DNA from: Halomonas denitrificans
GTDB lineage: Bacteria > Pseudomonadota > Gammaproteobacteria > Xanthomonadales > Wenzhouxiangellaceae
DNA: 64,000 nucleotides
NCBI GenBank assembly: GCA_019800895.1
Contig: JAHVKF010000001.1
Span: forward strand, 248,001 to 312,000
Direction of reading: 5' to 3'
Under the pieces are notes generated by a model. It made no database searches. It worked only from the letters and a program-made list of their open reading frames with translations, and was not told where the DNA came from. Below are positions 23,011 to 31,551 of this stretch, one piece after another. How positions within the stretch are numbered: the stretch's first letter is position 1; each line of letters begins with the position of its first letter. A program made the position numbers and the translations under genes.

Positions 23011-23794
23011 GCCGAGCGCGGTCGGCCCGGCCGAACACGATGGCGTCCATCGCGATCACGCCGCCCAGCCAGCCGCCATCGATCACTTCGACCTCGTCCA
23101 GCCCGCCGGCTGCGGCCGCGACCACCAGGGGCAGGTAATGCTCCGACGTCGGATGCGCGCGCGCCGCCCCCGGAGCGTCATTCCAACCCGAACACAGCCT
23201 TTCGGCATCCCCGTCGGAGATCGCCTCGATCAGCCACGACCGGAAAGCCCGCGCCTCCCGTCGACCTCGCTGGCCGTCGTCGAACAGGTCCTGCAGGCCG
23301 TGCGTCAGGCTGCCGGAGCCGACGACCAGTACGTCCAGTTCCCGCAGCGGCGCAAGGGCGCGACCCAGTTGCCACGCCGAAAGGCCGTCGAGGGTTCTCG
23401 GCAGCGACACCTGTACGACCGGAACATCGGCGTCGGGGAAGAGATGCAGCAGCGGCACCCAGGCGCCGTGGTCGAGCCCGCGACTCGGGTCGAGCCGCGC
23501 GGTCCGGCCCGCGGCGCTCACCAGGTCCACGGCCAGGGCGGCCAGCGCCGGATCACCCGGTGCCGGGTAGACGATCTCCCGTAGCGCGGGGTCGAAACCC
23601 CGGAAGTCGTGGATCGTCGGCGGCGCCGGGTGACCGGTGACGCGCAGGTCATCGGTCTGCCAATGCGCCGAGACGACCACGACTGCCCGGGGGCGTGCCA
23701 ACTGCCGGCCCAGCATCGTCAGCCGGTGGCCGATCGCGCCGGGGTCCAGCGCGAAGGTCGGCGCGCCGTGCGATACGAAAAGGCTGGGCAGCAT
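22997..23794 (-). CDS. LigB-type extradiol dioxygenase (4,5-DOPA dioxygenase family)
   Basis: This is a 265-residue member of the class III ring-cleaving dioxygenase family (YgiD/DODA). It starts MLPSLFVSHGAPTFAL, where the His of SHGAP is a predicted metal ligand. It also contains VVVSAHWQTDD, LDHGAWVPLLHLFPDADVP and the HPTSEHYLPLVVA motif, with further His ligands. Such proteins bind Fe or Zn and cleave catechols; the natural substrate in bacteria is often unknown. Its start lies one base after the doxX stop, so the two form an operon divergent from a LysR regulator. Confidence 0.9.
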   Translation of the reverse strand: MLPSLFVSHGAPTFALDPGAIGHRLTMLGRQLARPRAVVVVSAHWQTDDLRVTGHPAPPTIHDFRGFDPALREIVYPAPGDPALAALAVDLVSAAGRTARLDPSRGLDHGAWVPLLHLFPDADVPVVQVSLPRTLDGLSAWQLGRALAPLRELDVLVVGSGSLTHGLQDLFDDGQRGRREARAFRSWLIEAISDGDAERLCSGWNDAPGAARAHPTSEHYLPLVVAAAAGGLDEVEVIDGGWLGGVIAMDAIVFGRADRARLSAA

Positions 23795-23795
23795 C

Positions 23796-24275
23796 TCAGC
23801 CGTGCGCCTTCCGATCGGTGATCGCGCCGGTGATCGCGCCGGTGATCGCGCGATCGACGGACCAGCGCCCTGCACCACTGAAGGCCAGCGAGATCGAGAT
23901 CGCGAGCAGCGACAAGGCGAACTCGTAGCCGTTGTTCGCCATGAACAGGCCGTTTCCGATGTGGACCGCCAGGATCGCGACCAGCATGGTGATGGCCAGA
24001 ATGGCCGCGGCGGGCCGGACCAGGAGTCCGATCAGCAGCGCGATGCCTCCGAAGAACTCGGCGCTGCCGGCGAGGAGGGCCATCAGCCAGCCCGGCTCCA
24101 GCCCGATCGAGGCCATCCACTGGCCGGTGCCCTCCAGGCCGTAGCCGCCGAAGCTGCCGAACAGCTTCTGCGCACCGTGGGCGATGAAGATGATGCCGGC
24201 ACTCAGGCGGAGCGCCAGCGGCGCGAGCGAATCGGTCGTCGAAACCAGGCGTTGTACAGGGGTCGGTGCATTCAT
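23796..24275 (-). CDS. DoxX family membrane protein
   Basis: This is a 159-residue inner-membrane protein with four hydrophobic segments. The start at 24275 follows GGAGG about nine bases upstream. DoxX features are LRLSAGIIFIAHGAQKLFG, a GTGQWM stretch and LLAGSAEFFGGIALLIGLL. DoxX-family proteins have been tied to thiol and redox homeostasis. The C-terminus repeats the ITGA tetrapeptide because of a 12-base tandem repeat (23817-23850). It is cotranscribed with the dioxygenase and divergent from the LysR gene, which probably controls both. Confidence 0.9.
   Translation of the reverse strand: MNAPTPVQRLVSTTDSLAPLALRLSAGIIFIAHGAQKLFGSFGGYGLEGTGQWMASIGLEPGWLMALLAGSAEFFGGIALLIGLLVRPAAAILAITMLVAILAVHIGNGLFMANNGYEFALSLLAISISLAFSGAGRWSVDRAITGAITGAITDRKAHG
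23817..23850. repeat. 12-base tandem repeat in doxX
   Basis: The unit GGTGATCGCGCC is repeated about 2.8 times and encodes the ITGA repeats at the DoxX C-terminus. A second unrelated 12-base tandem repeat (CGGTGTTCGGTT, about 2.4 copies) lies at 24301-24328 upstream of doxX. Both look like recent slippage. Confidence 0.8.
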
Positions 24276-24438
24276 CGGTGGTTCTCCTCCAGTGATGGGT
24301 CGGTGTTCGGTTCGGTGTTCGGTTCGGTCGCCGGCCAGGTCCTGCCGCGGTCGAGATCCCGACGGAACACAGCGTATTTTTTCCACGCAGGAAGATAAAC
24401 AGCTATATAATTGAAATGCCTTTTCGATTTCCGCAACA

Positions 24439-25317
24439 ATGGATCGATTCACCGAAATGCAGGTCTTCGTCGCCGTCGTCGATGCCGGCAGCTTTACCGC
24501 AGCGGCGGATCGTCTGGATCTGTCGCGAGCCGCCGTTTCCCGCCATGTCGCGGCGCTGGAGCAGCGGCTCGGGGTCCGGCTGCTGAACCGGACGACCCGG
24601 TCGCTGTCCTTGACCGGCGATGGTGAACGGTTCCACGGCCGGGCCTCGGCACTGCTCGGCGAACTGGCCGAGGCCGAGGCCGAGCTGGCCGGCGCCGCCG
24701 AGCCACGGGGTCGCCTGCGGATCAATGTCCCGGTCTCCTACGGCCTGCTCCGTCTGGCCGGCCACTGGCCCGAATTCATGGCCAGGTTTCCCCTCGTCCG
24801 GCTCGACGTCACGCTGTCCGACCGCCTCGTCGACCTGGTCGAGGAAGGCTACGACCTGGCCGTCCGGATCGGCCGCCTGCCCAGCTCCAGCCTGGTGGCC
24901 CGCCGCCTCGCCACGACCCGACTGGTCCTGTGCGCGGCGCCCGACTACATCGAGCGTCACGGCGCGCCGGAATCGCCGGCCGACCTGGCAAGGCACGCCG
25001 TGCTCGCCTACAGCCTGTTCTCCGCCGGCGACCGCTGGCGATTCGACGGCCCGAACGGCAGCGAAGAGGTGAAGGTATCTCCAGTGTTCCGCTCCAACAG
25101 CGGGGACACCCTCGTCGCGGCGGCCGTGGCCGGCCGGGGCATCGTCCTGCAGCCGACCTTTCTCGTCGCGCGCGAGCTCGACCGGGGGCAGCTGACCGAA
25201 CTGCTGCCGGGCTACAGCGCCGGCGAGCTCGGCGTCCACGCGGTCTATCCCGCCCACCGGCACATGCCGTCCCGGCTCCGCGCGCTGGTCGATTTCCTGG
25301 TCGAGGCCCACGCTTGA
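24439..25317 (+). CDS. LysR-type transcriptional regulator
   Basis: This is a 292-residue LTTR. The N-terminal winged helix-turn-helix reads EMQVFVAVVDAGSFTAAADR, then SRAAVSRHVAALEQRLGVRLL and NRTTRSLSLTGDGE. The effector-binding domain follows, with RLRINVPVSYG and the DLAVRIGRLPSSSLVARRL type strand typical of the CrgA/DsdC-like subgroup. It is divergent from doxX and the dioxygenase. The 163-base gap is unusually AT-rich near the start and contains TATAAT at 24406-24411. LTTRs usually regulate the divergent operon, so catecholic or quinone-like inducers are plausible but unproven. Confidence 0.93.
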   Translation: MDRFTEMQVFVAVVDAGSFTAAADRLDLSRAAVSRHVAALEQRLGVRLLNRTTRSLSLTGDGERFHGRASALLGELAEAEAELAGAAEPRGRLRINVPVSYGLLRLAGHWPEFMARFPLVRLDVTLSDRLVDLVEEGYDLAVRIGRLPSSSLVARRLATTRLVLCAAPDYIERHGAPESPADLARHAVLAYSLFSAGDRWRFDGPNGSEEVKVSPVFRSNSGDTLVAAAVAGRGIVLQPTFLVARELDRGQLTELLPGYSAGELGVHAVYPAHRHMPSRLRALVDFLVEAHA

Positions 25318-25396
25318 AGACGACCGCGTCCGCAGCCATGTATAGTGTCGAGACGGAACTCGTCCGCGCAGTCGCGGTCGTAGTTCCCGTACCACC

Positions 25397-25753
25397 GGGG
25401 GCGTACTGGCTTCGACGTGGATCGGACGTACCCTGGGGCATGCCGAGGAGGCAGCAATCCTCGTAAAACCTGGCTGCAAATTGTTAGTTGCCAACGACGA
25501 CAACTACGCACTGGCCGCCTAAAAACCGGCCTGCTCTCCCCCGTTTGAGCCTGCGCTTTCGACGGGAGATCATTTAGCAGGATCGCTTCAGGTCGAGTCT
25601 CGGGGCCTGGAGTTAAACCAAACCGCGACTGGTCGTTCCACATGCCCTGCCCTTCGGGCGGTGGAATGACGAGAAACAATAGAACGGGCTAAGCATGTAG
25701 AACCAGGATCAGATGGTTCGCGGACGCGGGTTCGACTCCCGCCGCCTCCACCA
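25397..25753 (+). ncRNA. ssrA: tmRNA (ssrA), tag ANDDNYALAA
   Basis: This is a 357-base transfer-messenger RNA. The acceptor stem pairs GGGGGCG (25397-25403) with CGCCTCC (25743-25749), followed by A and CCA. The T-arm GCGGGTTCGACTCCCGC lies at 25726-25742. The reading frame is GCC at 25490 to TAA at 25520-25522 and encodes ANDDNYALAA, close to the standard ANDENYALAA, with the YALAA degron for ClpXP. The 5-prime domain starts GTACTGGCTTCGACG. smpB is nearby. A possible -10 TATAGT lies at 25341-25346, but I could not place a matching -35. Confidence 0.96.
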
Positions 25754-25768
25754 GATCCCCGGAGAGAG

Positions 25769-25793
25769 AGCCGGCCATTGCGCCGGCTTTTTC
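25769..25793 (+). terminator. Terminator of tmRNA
   Basis: AGCCGGC (25769-25775) pairs with GCCGGCT (25782-25788) around a 6-base loop, followed by five T (25788-25792). It lies 15 bases after the tmRNA CCA end. Confidence 0.9.
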
Positions 25794-25961
25794 GTGTCTG
25801 CCTGAACCAAGTCCGGCGGAAGTCGAACCCGCTTGGTTTGTACCCGGGCCTGCGGCCCGCGTCTTGCGCCTGGCGGCGCATCGACCCATGCGTCGCTACG
25901 CGACGATCCGATTGCGTGTACACCCACACGCAACGCCCCGCCGCCTCCACCAGATCCCCGG

Positions 25962-25995
25962 AAGGGACCAGCCATTGCGCCGGTCCCTTTTTTTA
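25962..25995 (+). terminator. Second copy of the tmRNA terminator
   Basis: AAGGGACC (25962-25969) pairs with GGTCCCTT (25982-25989), followed by a T run to 25994. The inner CCATTGCGCCGG is shared with the first terminator, while the outer stem has changed on both sides and still pairs. Confidence 0.88.
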
Positions 25996-26206
25996 TGGCC
26001 GGTTCGGGCGGGAGTCGAACCCGCCTTGTTTATATCCGAGGCTACGCCTCGCAGTCTGGCGCCTTTGGCGCCGCCGAACCGACGCTACGGTCTGTTGGAG
26101 GACGCTTGCGCGCGAACGCTTTCTGCTTTACCGCGAACACGGACCGCCAACATCACGGCATTGAACGTGCGTAACCTGCCGCTCGAAGGTGATCTACACT
26201 TCTTCG

Positions 26207-26635
26207 ATGATCTCGCTGTCCTCGAATCAGCCCCTGATCGGCGGCCTTCTGATCGGCCTGGCGGCACTGATGCTCCTGGCACTTCTCGGCCGCATTCTCG
26301 GCGTCAGCGGCATCATCTGGAACGCGGTGCGCCATCCTCGCGATTCCGCCTGGCGGTGGTGGTTCGTCGGCGGCATCGTTACCGGTGCTGCCCTGCTGCA
26401 CGGCGCCACCGGCCTGCCCGCCCCGGCCCCGAATCCCGCGGGGTGGCCCTGGGTCGTCGTGGCCGGCCTGCTGGTCGGGTTCGGAACACGCCTCGGAAGC
26501 GGCTGCACCAGCGGCCACGGGGTCTGCGGGATCGCTCGTCTTTCGCCGCGATCGATCGTCGCCACGCTGGTGTTCATGGCCCTCGGCGTGCTGACCGTCA
26601 CGCTGGTCCGCCACGGCTTCGGGGGTCTGGCGTGA
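26207..26635 (+). CDS. YeeE/YedE-family transporter, first half
   Basis: This is a 142-residue membrane protein with about four hydrophobic segments. It carries the sulphur-transport (YeeE/YedE, DUF395) motif [21 protein letters not shown], which contains the cysteines implicated in carrying sulphur species. The first residues [20 protein letters not shown] fit the N-terminal half of a split PmpA/PmpB-type transporter. Its TGA overlaps the GTG of the second half. The start at 26207 lacks a good Shine-Dalgarno; a GTG at 26189 is possible. Confidence 0.88.
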   Translation: MISLSSNQPLIGGLLIGLAALMLLALLGRILGVSGIIWNAVRHPRDSAWRWWFVGGIVTGAALLHGATGLPAPAPNPAGWPWVVVAGLLVGFGTRLGSGCTSGHGVCGIARLSPRSIVATLVFMALGVLTVTLVRHGFGGLA

Positions 26636-27093
26636 GGGCCTGGGCGAGCCTCGGCGCCGGCCTGCTGTTCGGCGGTGGCCTCGCCGTTTCAGGCATGACC
26701 GACACGTCCAAGGTGCTGGGCTTTCTCGACGTCTTCGGCGCCTGGGATCCGGACCTGGCCTTCGTGATGGGCGGTGCCCTGCTGGTCACGCTGATCGGAT
26801 TTCGCTGGGTCCTCTCCGCATCCGCGCCACGAATGGCCGAGCGCTTCGACCTGCCGACGGCGACCGAAACCGATCCGCGCCTTCTCTCCGGCGCGGCGCT
26901 GTTCGGCATCGGGTGGGGCCTCTACGGCTACTGTCCCGGGCCGGCGGTCGCAGCGCTGGCGTACCTCGACTGGCAGGCCGGCCTGTTCGTACTCTCGATG
27001 CTGGCCGGCATGGGGTTGGCCGATCGGCTTGCCGTTCCAGTACCGGCATCGGCGGCCGGCGGTCCACCCACCGGGGACGGCCAGCCGGATTGA
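26632..27093 (+). CDS. YeeE/YedE-family transporter, second half
   Basis: This is a 153-residue membrane protein starting at GTG 26632, which overlaps the first-half stop (GTGA). It begins [21 protein letters not shown], continues with the [21 protein letters not shown] signature of the DUF6691/YeeE second half, and contains [18 protein letters not shown] with a conserved cysteine. Together the two proteins should form one complete sulphur-compound (for example thiosulphate) transporter in the inner membrane. The C-terminal Ala/Pro/Gly tail is not conserved. Confidence 0.86.
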   Translation: MRAWASLGAGLLFGGGLAVSGMTDTSKVLGFLDVFGAWDPDLAFVMGGALLVTLIGFRWVLSASAPRMAERFDLPTATETDPRLLSGAALFGIGWGLYGYCPGPAVAALAYLDWQAGLFVLSMLAGMGLADRLAVPVPASAAGGPPTGDGQPD

Positions 27094-27145
27094 ACTCCGC
27101 GGCACCGGACCCGATCACTGAATCCCCCCCACCGAGTCTTCATTC

Positions 27146-28123
27146 ATGTCCGAAACCACTGCACGCGATTCCGCCCTTCTCACCATCGCCCTGTTTGCCG
27201 CCTTTTCGGACGGCGCCAAGCACGAACACGAACGCGAAGAGATCCGCCGCGTCGCCGATTCGCTGTCGGGCGACGGCGCGCCTGACCTGCGCGCGCTGTA
27301 CCAGGACGTGCTGCTGAACCGCACCACGCTGGCCGAGGCAACCGCGGTCCTCGAGGAAGACGGCGAGAAGCACCTGGCCTACGAGATCGCGGTCGGGGTC
27401 TGCGACGCGGACGGCCGGATGACCGACGCCGAACGGTCGTTCCTGGATACGTTGAAGGCCCAGCTGGGTCTGGAGGCCGATGAGACCGACGACATCGAAC
27501 GCGAAGCCGAGCAGGTGGTCGAGATGACCGAGGCAGCCGCGCCGGCCACCCTGCCCGTCTCGGCCAAGCCGGACCCGGGGCCGGCGGCCATGCCGCAGGT
27601 CGACGAGGCCGCGATGGACAAGCGCATCCTGAAGTACTCGATCCTCAACGGTGCGCTGGAGCTCCTTCCCCAGTCCTGGGCGTCGATGGCGATCATTCCG
27701 CTGCAGATCCGGATGGTCTATGGCATCGGCAAGGACTATGGCGTCGAGCTCGACCGCGGCCATATCAAGGAATTCCTCGCCACGCTGGGCGTCGGCATGA
27801 CCTCCCAGTACGTCGAGCAGTTCGGCCGAAAGCTGATCGGCGGCCTGTTCCGCGCCGCCGCCGGGCGCGGCGTCGGACGCCTCGGCCGCAGCGCAACGAG
27901 CATGGCCTTCTCCTTCGCAACGACCTACGCCCTTGGCCAGGTGGCGAAGCGCTACTACGCCGGCGGGCGGCGGATGAGCACCGACCTGCTCAAGCGGACC
28001 TTCGAGGAGGTCCTGGGCTCGGCGAAGCAGATGCAGGGCGAATACGTCCCGCAGATCGAGCAGAAGGCGCAGACCCTGGACATGGGCGAAGTGATGGGGC
28101 TGGTCAAGGGCAGCCGGGTCTGA
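27146..28123 (+). CDS. TerB-like and DUF697 domain protein
   Basis: This is a 325-residue protein. Residues about 5-115 form a helical TerB-like domain (LLTIALFAAFSDGAKHEHER; VCDADGRMTDAERSFLDTLK), a fold often found with tellurite-resistance and membrane-stress genes. After a Pro/Ala linker, residues about 155-270 match DUF697 (YcjF-like), a hydrophobic domain usually linked to GTPases, with LELLPQSWASMAIIPLQIRM and ATLGVGMTSQYVEQFGRK. No GTPase is adjacent. A membrane-associated stress role is inference. It converges with tsaC, 21 bases apart. Confidence 0.8.
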   Translation: MSETTARDSALLTIALFAAFSDGAKHEHEREEIRRVADSLSGDGAPDLRALYQDVLLNRTTLAEATAVLEEDGEKHLAYEIAVGVCDADGRMTDAERSFLDTLKAQLGLEADETDDIEREAEQVVEMTEAAAPATLPVSAKPDPGPAAMPQVDEAAMDKRILKYSILNGALELLPQSWASMAIIPLQIRMVYGIGKDYGVELDRGHIKEFLATLGVGMTSQYVEQFGRKLIGGLFRAAAGRGVGRLGRSATSMAFSFATTYALGQVAKRYYAGGRRMSTDLLKRTFEEVLGSAKQMQGEYVPQIEQKAQTLDMGEVMGLVKGSRV

Positions 28124-28144
28124 GCCGCCCGGCCGCAGCCCGTT

Positions 28145-29125
28145 TCAGTCGTCGCGGTCGGCGGCTGCGCGGCGCAGCCGGTCGCGGATGGCCTGCCAAT
28201 CGGGCCCTTCGGGCACCGCTTCGACCAGGATGACCGCCGGCCCGCGGGCGTCGGCGCGGCGCAGGGTCGCATAGAGCTCGCGGGCGTAGTCCTCGGCCCG
28301 GTCGGCGATACGGAACCAGCGGCATTGGTCGTGCAACGCATCGGGTCCACGTCGTGCGAGTACGGCGACGCTGCCGGTTTCCAGAGCCTCGGCGACGGTG
28401 GCGTCGAGCGCCTCGGGCGCGACCAGTCTCAGCGGCGCTTCCGGCGCGTAGTGCGACGGCAGTCGCCCCGAAGCGCGAGGGCCTTCGTTCTCCGGGGCCT
28501 CGGCCAGGGGCATCCCGATCACCTCCTCGAGGTCGGCGGCGGCAATCATGCCCGGACGAAGCAGGCGCGGCGCATCGCCGCTCAGGTCGACGATGGTGGA
28601 CTCGAGGCCCACGTCGCAGGCGCCGCCATCCAGCACCGCCACCACCTCGTCGTCGAACTCGTCGATCACGTGCGCCGCGGTGGTCGGGCTGACGTGGCCG
28701 AAGCGGTTGGCGGACGGCGCGGCCAGTGCGCCGCCGAAGCGCTTGAGGAGGGCCTGCGCGATCGGATGGGCGGGGACCCGCAGGCCGACGGTGGACTGGC
28801 CGCCGGTGATCACGTCGTCGACCCGAGGGCCGCGCTTCAGGATCAACGTCAGGGGCCCGGGCCAGAAGGCCGCGGCCAGGCGGCGTGCGGCGGCGGGCAC
28901 ATCGGCCGCCCAGCCGTCCAGAGACCCGGCGTCGGGCAGATGCACGATGACCGGGTGGTCGGCCGGGCGTCCCTTGGCGGCGAACACGCGCCGCACCGCG
29001 TCGGGATTGGCGGCGTCGGCCGCCAGCCCGTAGACAGTCTCGGTGGGAATGGCCACCAGCCGCCCCTCGCGCAGCCAGCCGGCGGCGCGCTCGAGGTCGG
29101 AGGCATCGATCCCCAGTCGAATCAT
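28145..29125 (-). CDS. tsaC: L-threonylcarbamoyladenylate synthase (Sua5/YrdC type)
   Basis: The enzyme makes threonylcarbamoyl-AMP from threonine, bicarbonate and ATP, the first step of t6A in tRNAs reading ANN codons. At 326 residues it is the long Sua5 form: an N-terminal YrdC domain with VAIPTETVYGLAADA, FAAKGRPADHPVIVHL, FWPGPLTLIL and APSANRFGHVSPT, then a linker containing LLRPGMI and SHYAPEAPL, and a C-terminal Sua5 domain. It is the last gene of the pyrC-sbtA-sbtB-tsaC series, 19 bases after sbtB. Confidence 0.94.
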   Translation of the reverse strand: MIRLGIDASDLERAAGWLREGRLVAIPTETVYGLAADAANPDAVRRVFAAKGRPADHPVIVHLPDAGSLDGWAADVPAAARRLAAAFWPGPLTLILKRGPRVDDVITGGQSTVGLRVPAHPIAQALLKRFGGALAAPSANRFGHVSPTTAAHVIDEFDDEVVAVLDGGACDVGLESTIVDLSGDAPRLLRPGMIAAADLEEVIGMPLAEAPENEGPRASGRLPSHYAPEAPLRLVAPEALDATVAEALETGSVAVLARRGPDALHDQCRWFRIADRAEDYARELYATLRRADARGPAVILVEAVPEGPDWQAIRDRLRRAAADRDD

Positions 29126-29144
29126 CGGCGCGATCGTCCCGGTC

Positions 29145-29456
29145 TCAGAACTTTTCCGGGCGCAGGACTTCGACCTCGCCGAGCAGCAGGATCATGGCGT
29201 AGTCGTCGTAGTAGACCTTCTGCAGGTGCTCGGCGATCCGGCGCGCGGTGGGCTCGTCGCAGACCACTTCGACCCGGATGTTGCCGCTGGCCTCCCACCC
29301 GGCGTCGCGAACGCCGCGATGGCCCTTGCCGCGCGCGTTCACGATCGTGTAGCCGTGCGCTCCGAGCTTCTCGAGGTCGCGGGTCAGCGCCGACTCCAGC
29401 ACCGCTTCGGTGATCACGGTCAGCAGCTTGCGTATGTTGTTGCGATTCGATTCCAT
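29145..29456 (-). CDS. sbtB: PII-like regulator SbtB
   Basis: This is a 103-residue ferredoxin-like trimeric PII relative. The ATG at 29456 is preferred because GGAG lies six bases upstream (an alternative ATG is at 29468). It reads NIRKLLTVITEAVLESAL, then GYTIVNARGKGHRGVRD in the T-loop region and IRVEVVCDEPTARRIAEHL, ending in LLLGEVEVLRPEKF. The canonical GlnB uridylylation Tyr is not in the expected place. The gene lies 30 bases after sbtA. Cyanobacterial SbtB binds adenine nucleotides including cAMP and inhibits SbtA, which fits this pairing. Confidence 0.82.
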   Translation of the reverse strand: MESNRNNIRKLLTVITEAVLESALTRDLEKLGAHGYTIVNARGKGHRGVRDAGWEASGNIRVEVVCDEPTARRIAEHLQKVYYDDYAMILLLGEVEVLRPEKF

Positions 29457-29486
29457 CGACGACTCCATCGAAACCCGGCAGCGCCC

Positions 29487-30422
29487 TCAGCCGGCCGCGT
29501 GGGCCCATTCGGCAAAGGTCCAGTACAGGGGAATGCCGACCAGCACGTTGAACGGGAAGGTGATGCCCAGCGACGCGGTCAGCGACAGCGTCGGATTGGC
29601 CTGGGGCACCGAGATGCGCATGGCCGCCGGTACGGCGATGTACGACGAACTGGCGGCCAGTACCGCGAACAGCATCGTCCCACCCGGGCTCATGCCCATC
29701 AGCAGGGCCAGGCCCGTACCGATGGCGCCGAACACGACCGGGACCACGGTACCGAAGGGAAGCAGGAAGAGCCCGTAGCGCTTGAGGCTGCCCGCCTGGG
29801 CGGCCGCGATCAGCCCCATCTCGAGCAGGAATACCGCGAGGATGCCCTTGAACAGGTCGAAGAACAACGGTTCGATCGACGTCAGGCCTTCGGGCCCGGC
29901 GATCCACCCGATCAAGAGACCGCCGATCAACAGCACCACGCCCTTGCCGAGAAACACTTCGTGACCGATGCTCTTCCAGTCCATCTTCGCGCGGAGTCCG
30001 CGCGCCAGCACGATGCCGACCAGGATCGCGGGCATTTCCAGCACCACGAGCAGCAGCGGCAGGTGGGCTTCGTAGTCGATCTCGCGCGTCACCAGCCAGG
30101 CCACGGCGACGGCAAAGGTCCCGACGCTGACCGAGCCGTAGTGCGCGGCGATCGACGCGGCGTCGGCCCGCTTGAAGCGGCCGACGTGCAGCAGCACCGG
30201 ATAGATCAGCAATGGCAGCGCGATGCCCATCACGATCGCGACGACGACGTCGGGCAACACCGAGAGGAACGGCTGCTCGGCGAGTTCGACGCCGCCCTTC
30301 AGGCCGATCGAAAGCAGCAGCAGCATGGAAACGAAGTCGTAGATCGCCGAGGGCAGGCGCAGCTCGGCGCGCAGCAGTCCGGCGGCCAGGCCGAAGAGGA
30401 AGAACAGCAGGATCGGGTCCAT
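29487..30422 (-). CDS. sbtA: SbtA-type sodium-dependent bicarbonate transporter
   Basis: This is a 311-residue inner-membrane protein with about ten hydrophobic segments. The ATG at 30422 has GGAGG nine bases upstream, inside the end of pyrC. Family features include MDPILLFFLFGLAAGLLRAE, a LPSAIYDFVSMLLLLSIGLKGG helix pair (DUF897), HYGSVSVGTFAVA, and PGGTMLFAVLAASSSYIAVP. SbtA imports HCO3- with Na+ in cyanobacteria; homologues occur in many heterotrophs. A tricarboxylate or other anion substrate cannot be excluded. The neighbouring sbtB supports the assignment. Confidence 0.86.
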   Translation of the reverse strand: MDPILLFFLFGLAAGLLRAELRLPSAIYDFVSMLLLLSIGLKGGVELAEQPFLSVLPDVVVAIVMGIALPLLIYPVLLHVGRFKRADAASIAAHYGSVSVGTFAVAVAWLVTREIDYEAHLPLLLVVLEMPAILVGIVLARGLRAKMDWKSIGHEVFLGKGVVLLIGGLLIGWIAGPEGLTSIEPLFFDLFKGILAVFLLEMGLIAAAQAGSLKRYGLFLLPFGTVVPVVFGAIGTGLALLMGMSPGGTMLFAVLAASSSYIAVPAAMRISVPQANPTLSLTASLGITFPFNVLVGIPLYWTFAEWAHAAG

Positions 30423-30426
30423 GCGG

Positions 30427-31467
30427 TCAGTCCTCCAACCGCCAGGCGACGCGGCCACCGGCGCGCAGGGGAACGATGGTCGAATCGGCGAACGGGAGCT
30501 CTTCGGGAACGGACCAGGGCGAGCGCGTCAGCGTGATCGTGCCGCGATTGCGCGGCAGCCGATAGAAGTCCGGACCGTGATGGCTGGCGAAGCCTTCCAG
30601 GCGGTCCAGCCTGCCGGTCGCCTCGAACACTTCGGCATACAGTTCGATCGCGTTCGGCGCGCTGAACACGCCGGCGCAACCGCAGTCGGATTCCTTCGCG
30701 CCCTTCGGGTGCGGCGCCGAATCGGTGCCGAGGAAGAATTTCGGGCTGCCCGAGGTGGCGGCCTCGACCAGCGCCCGGCGATGGCGCTCGCGCTTGATCA
30801 GCGGCAGGCAGTAGTGATGCGGACGCAGGCCGCCGTCGAACAAGGCGTTGCGGTTCAGCATCAGGTGGTGGACGGTCACGGTCGCCGCGACCCGGTCCGG
30901 GGCCGCGGACACGAAGTCGACCGCATCCGACGTGGTCACGTGCTCGAGCACCATGCGGAGCTCGGGAAGATCGCGCACCAGCCGATCGAGATGCCGTTCG
31001 ATGAACACCGCCTCGCGATCGAACACGTCGATCTCGCCGTCCGTGACTTCACCGTGCAGCAGCAGCGGGAGATCGACCTCCTGCATCGCCTCGAGCGCCG
31101 GCATGGCGCGCGCCAGGTCGGTCACGCCGCTGTCGGAGTTGGTGGTCGCACCGGCCGGGTAGTACTTGACCGCATGAACGAACTCGCATTCCGCCGCCCG
31201 ACGGATCTCGTCCGGCGTTGTGTTGTCGGTCAGGTAGAGGGTCATCAGCGGCTCGAAGGCAGCCTCGGCGGGCATCGCCGCGAGGATGCGATCGCGGTAG
31301 GCTGCGGCTCGCGCCACCGTGGTCACCGGTGGCTTGAGATTGGGCATCACGATCGCCCGCGCGAAGCACCGTCCGGTGGCGCCGAGCACGTCGGACAGTG
31401 CTTCACCGTCACGCACGTGCAGGTGCCAGTCGTCGGGTCGGGTCATGACGAGTCGATCGGTGGCCAC
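30427..31467 (-). CDS. pyrC: Dihydroorotase (type II, PyrC)
   Basis: PyrC cyclises carbamoyl aspartate to dihydroorotate in pyrimidine synthesis. The 346-residue length equals the E. coli enzyme. Zinc-site residues are visible: [12 protein letters not shown] (two His), the carbamylated-Lys region [28 protein letters not shown] and [12 protein letters not shown] (His ligands), and the catalytic Asp in [16 protein letters not shown]. The start is GTG at 31467; ATG at 31446 is an alternative. Only four bases separate it from sbtA. Confidence 0.97.
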   Translation of the reverse strand: MATDRLVMTRPDDWHLHVRDGEALSDVLGATGRCFARAIVMPNLKPPVTTVARAAAYRDRILAAMPAEAAFEPLMTLYLTDNTTPDEIRRAAECEFVHAVKYYPAGATTNSDSGVTDLARAMPALEAMQEVDLPLLLHGEVTDGEIDVFDREAVFIERHLDRLVRDLPELRMVLEHVTTSDAVDFVSAAPDRVAATVTVHHLMLNRNALFDGGLRPHHYCLPLIKRERHRRALVEAATSGSPKFFLGTDSAPHPKGAKESDCGCAGVFSAPNAIELYAEVFEATGRLDRLEGFASHHGPDFYRLPRNRGTITLTRSPWSVPEELPFADSTIVPLRAGGRVAWRLED

Positions 31468-31551
31468 GTCGAACTTCCGGGCAGGATTTCGTGCATTCTA
31501 CCGGGACCGACCCGCTCGATCCCGACCTTCCCGATTCGTTAGGATGAACCC

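Larger units (their letters stand above)
25738..26140. repeat. Duplicated tmRNA 3-prime end and flank
   Basis: A 26-base segment covering the tmRNA 3-prime end and the next bases (25738-25763) recurs exactly at 25937-25962, 199 bases away. Each copy is followed by a terminator with the same CCATTGCGCCGG core. Each is then followed by a related segment with GTCGAACCCGC and a GC-rich string (25811-25890 and 26003-26080). Those segments also carry the T-arm sequence in inverted orientation: 26007-26024 is the exact reverse complement of 25726-25743, and 25815-25832 has one mismatch. ssrA 3-prime ends are common integrase targets, so these may be att scars. No gene is supported here; the small ORFs are translations of tmRNA sequence. 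Confidence 0.8.

Noticed and set aside
25689-26174. Small ORFs with GGSRTR, VEAAGVEPAS or RRESNPRP sequences
   Set aside because: These are translations of tmRNA/tRNA T-arm sequence and its copies, a well-known artefact in protein databases. The T-arm identity is visible in the DNA.
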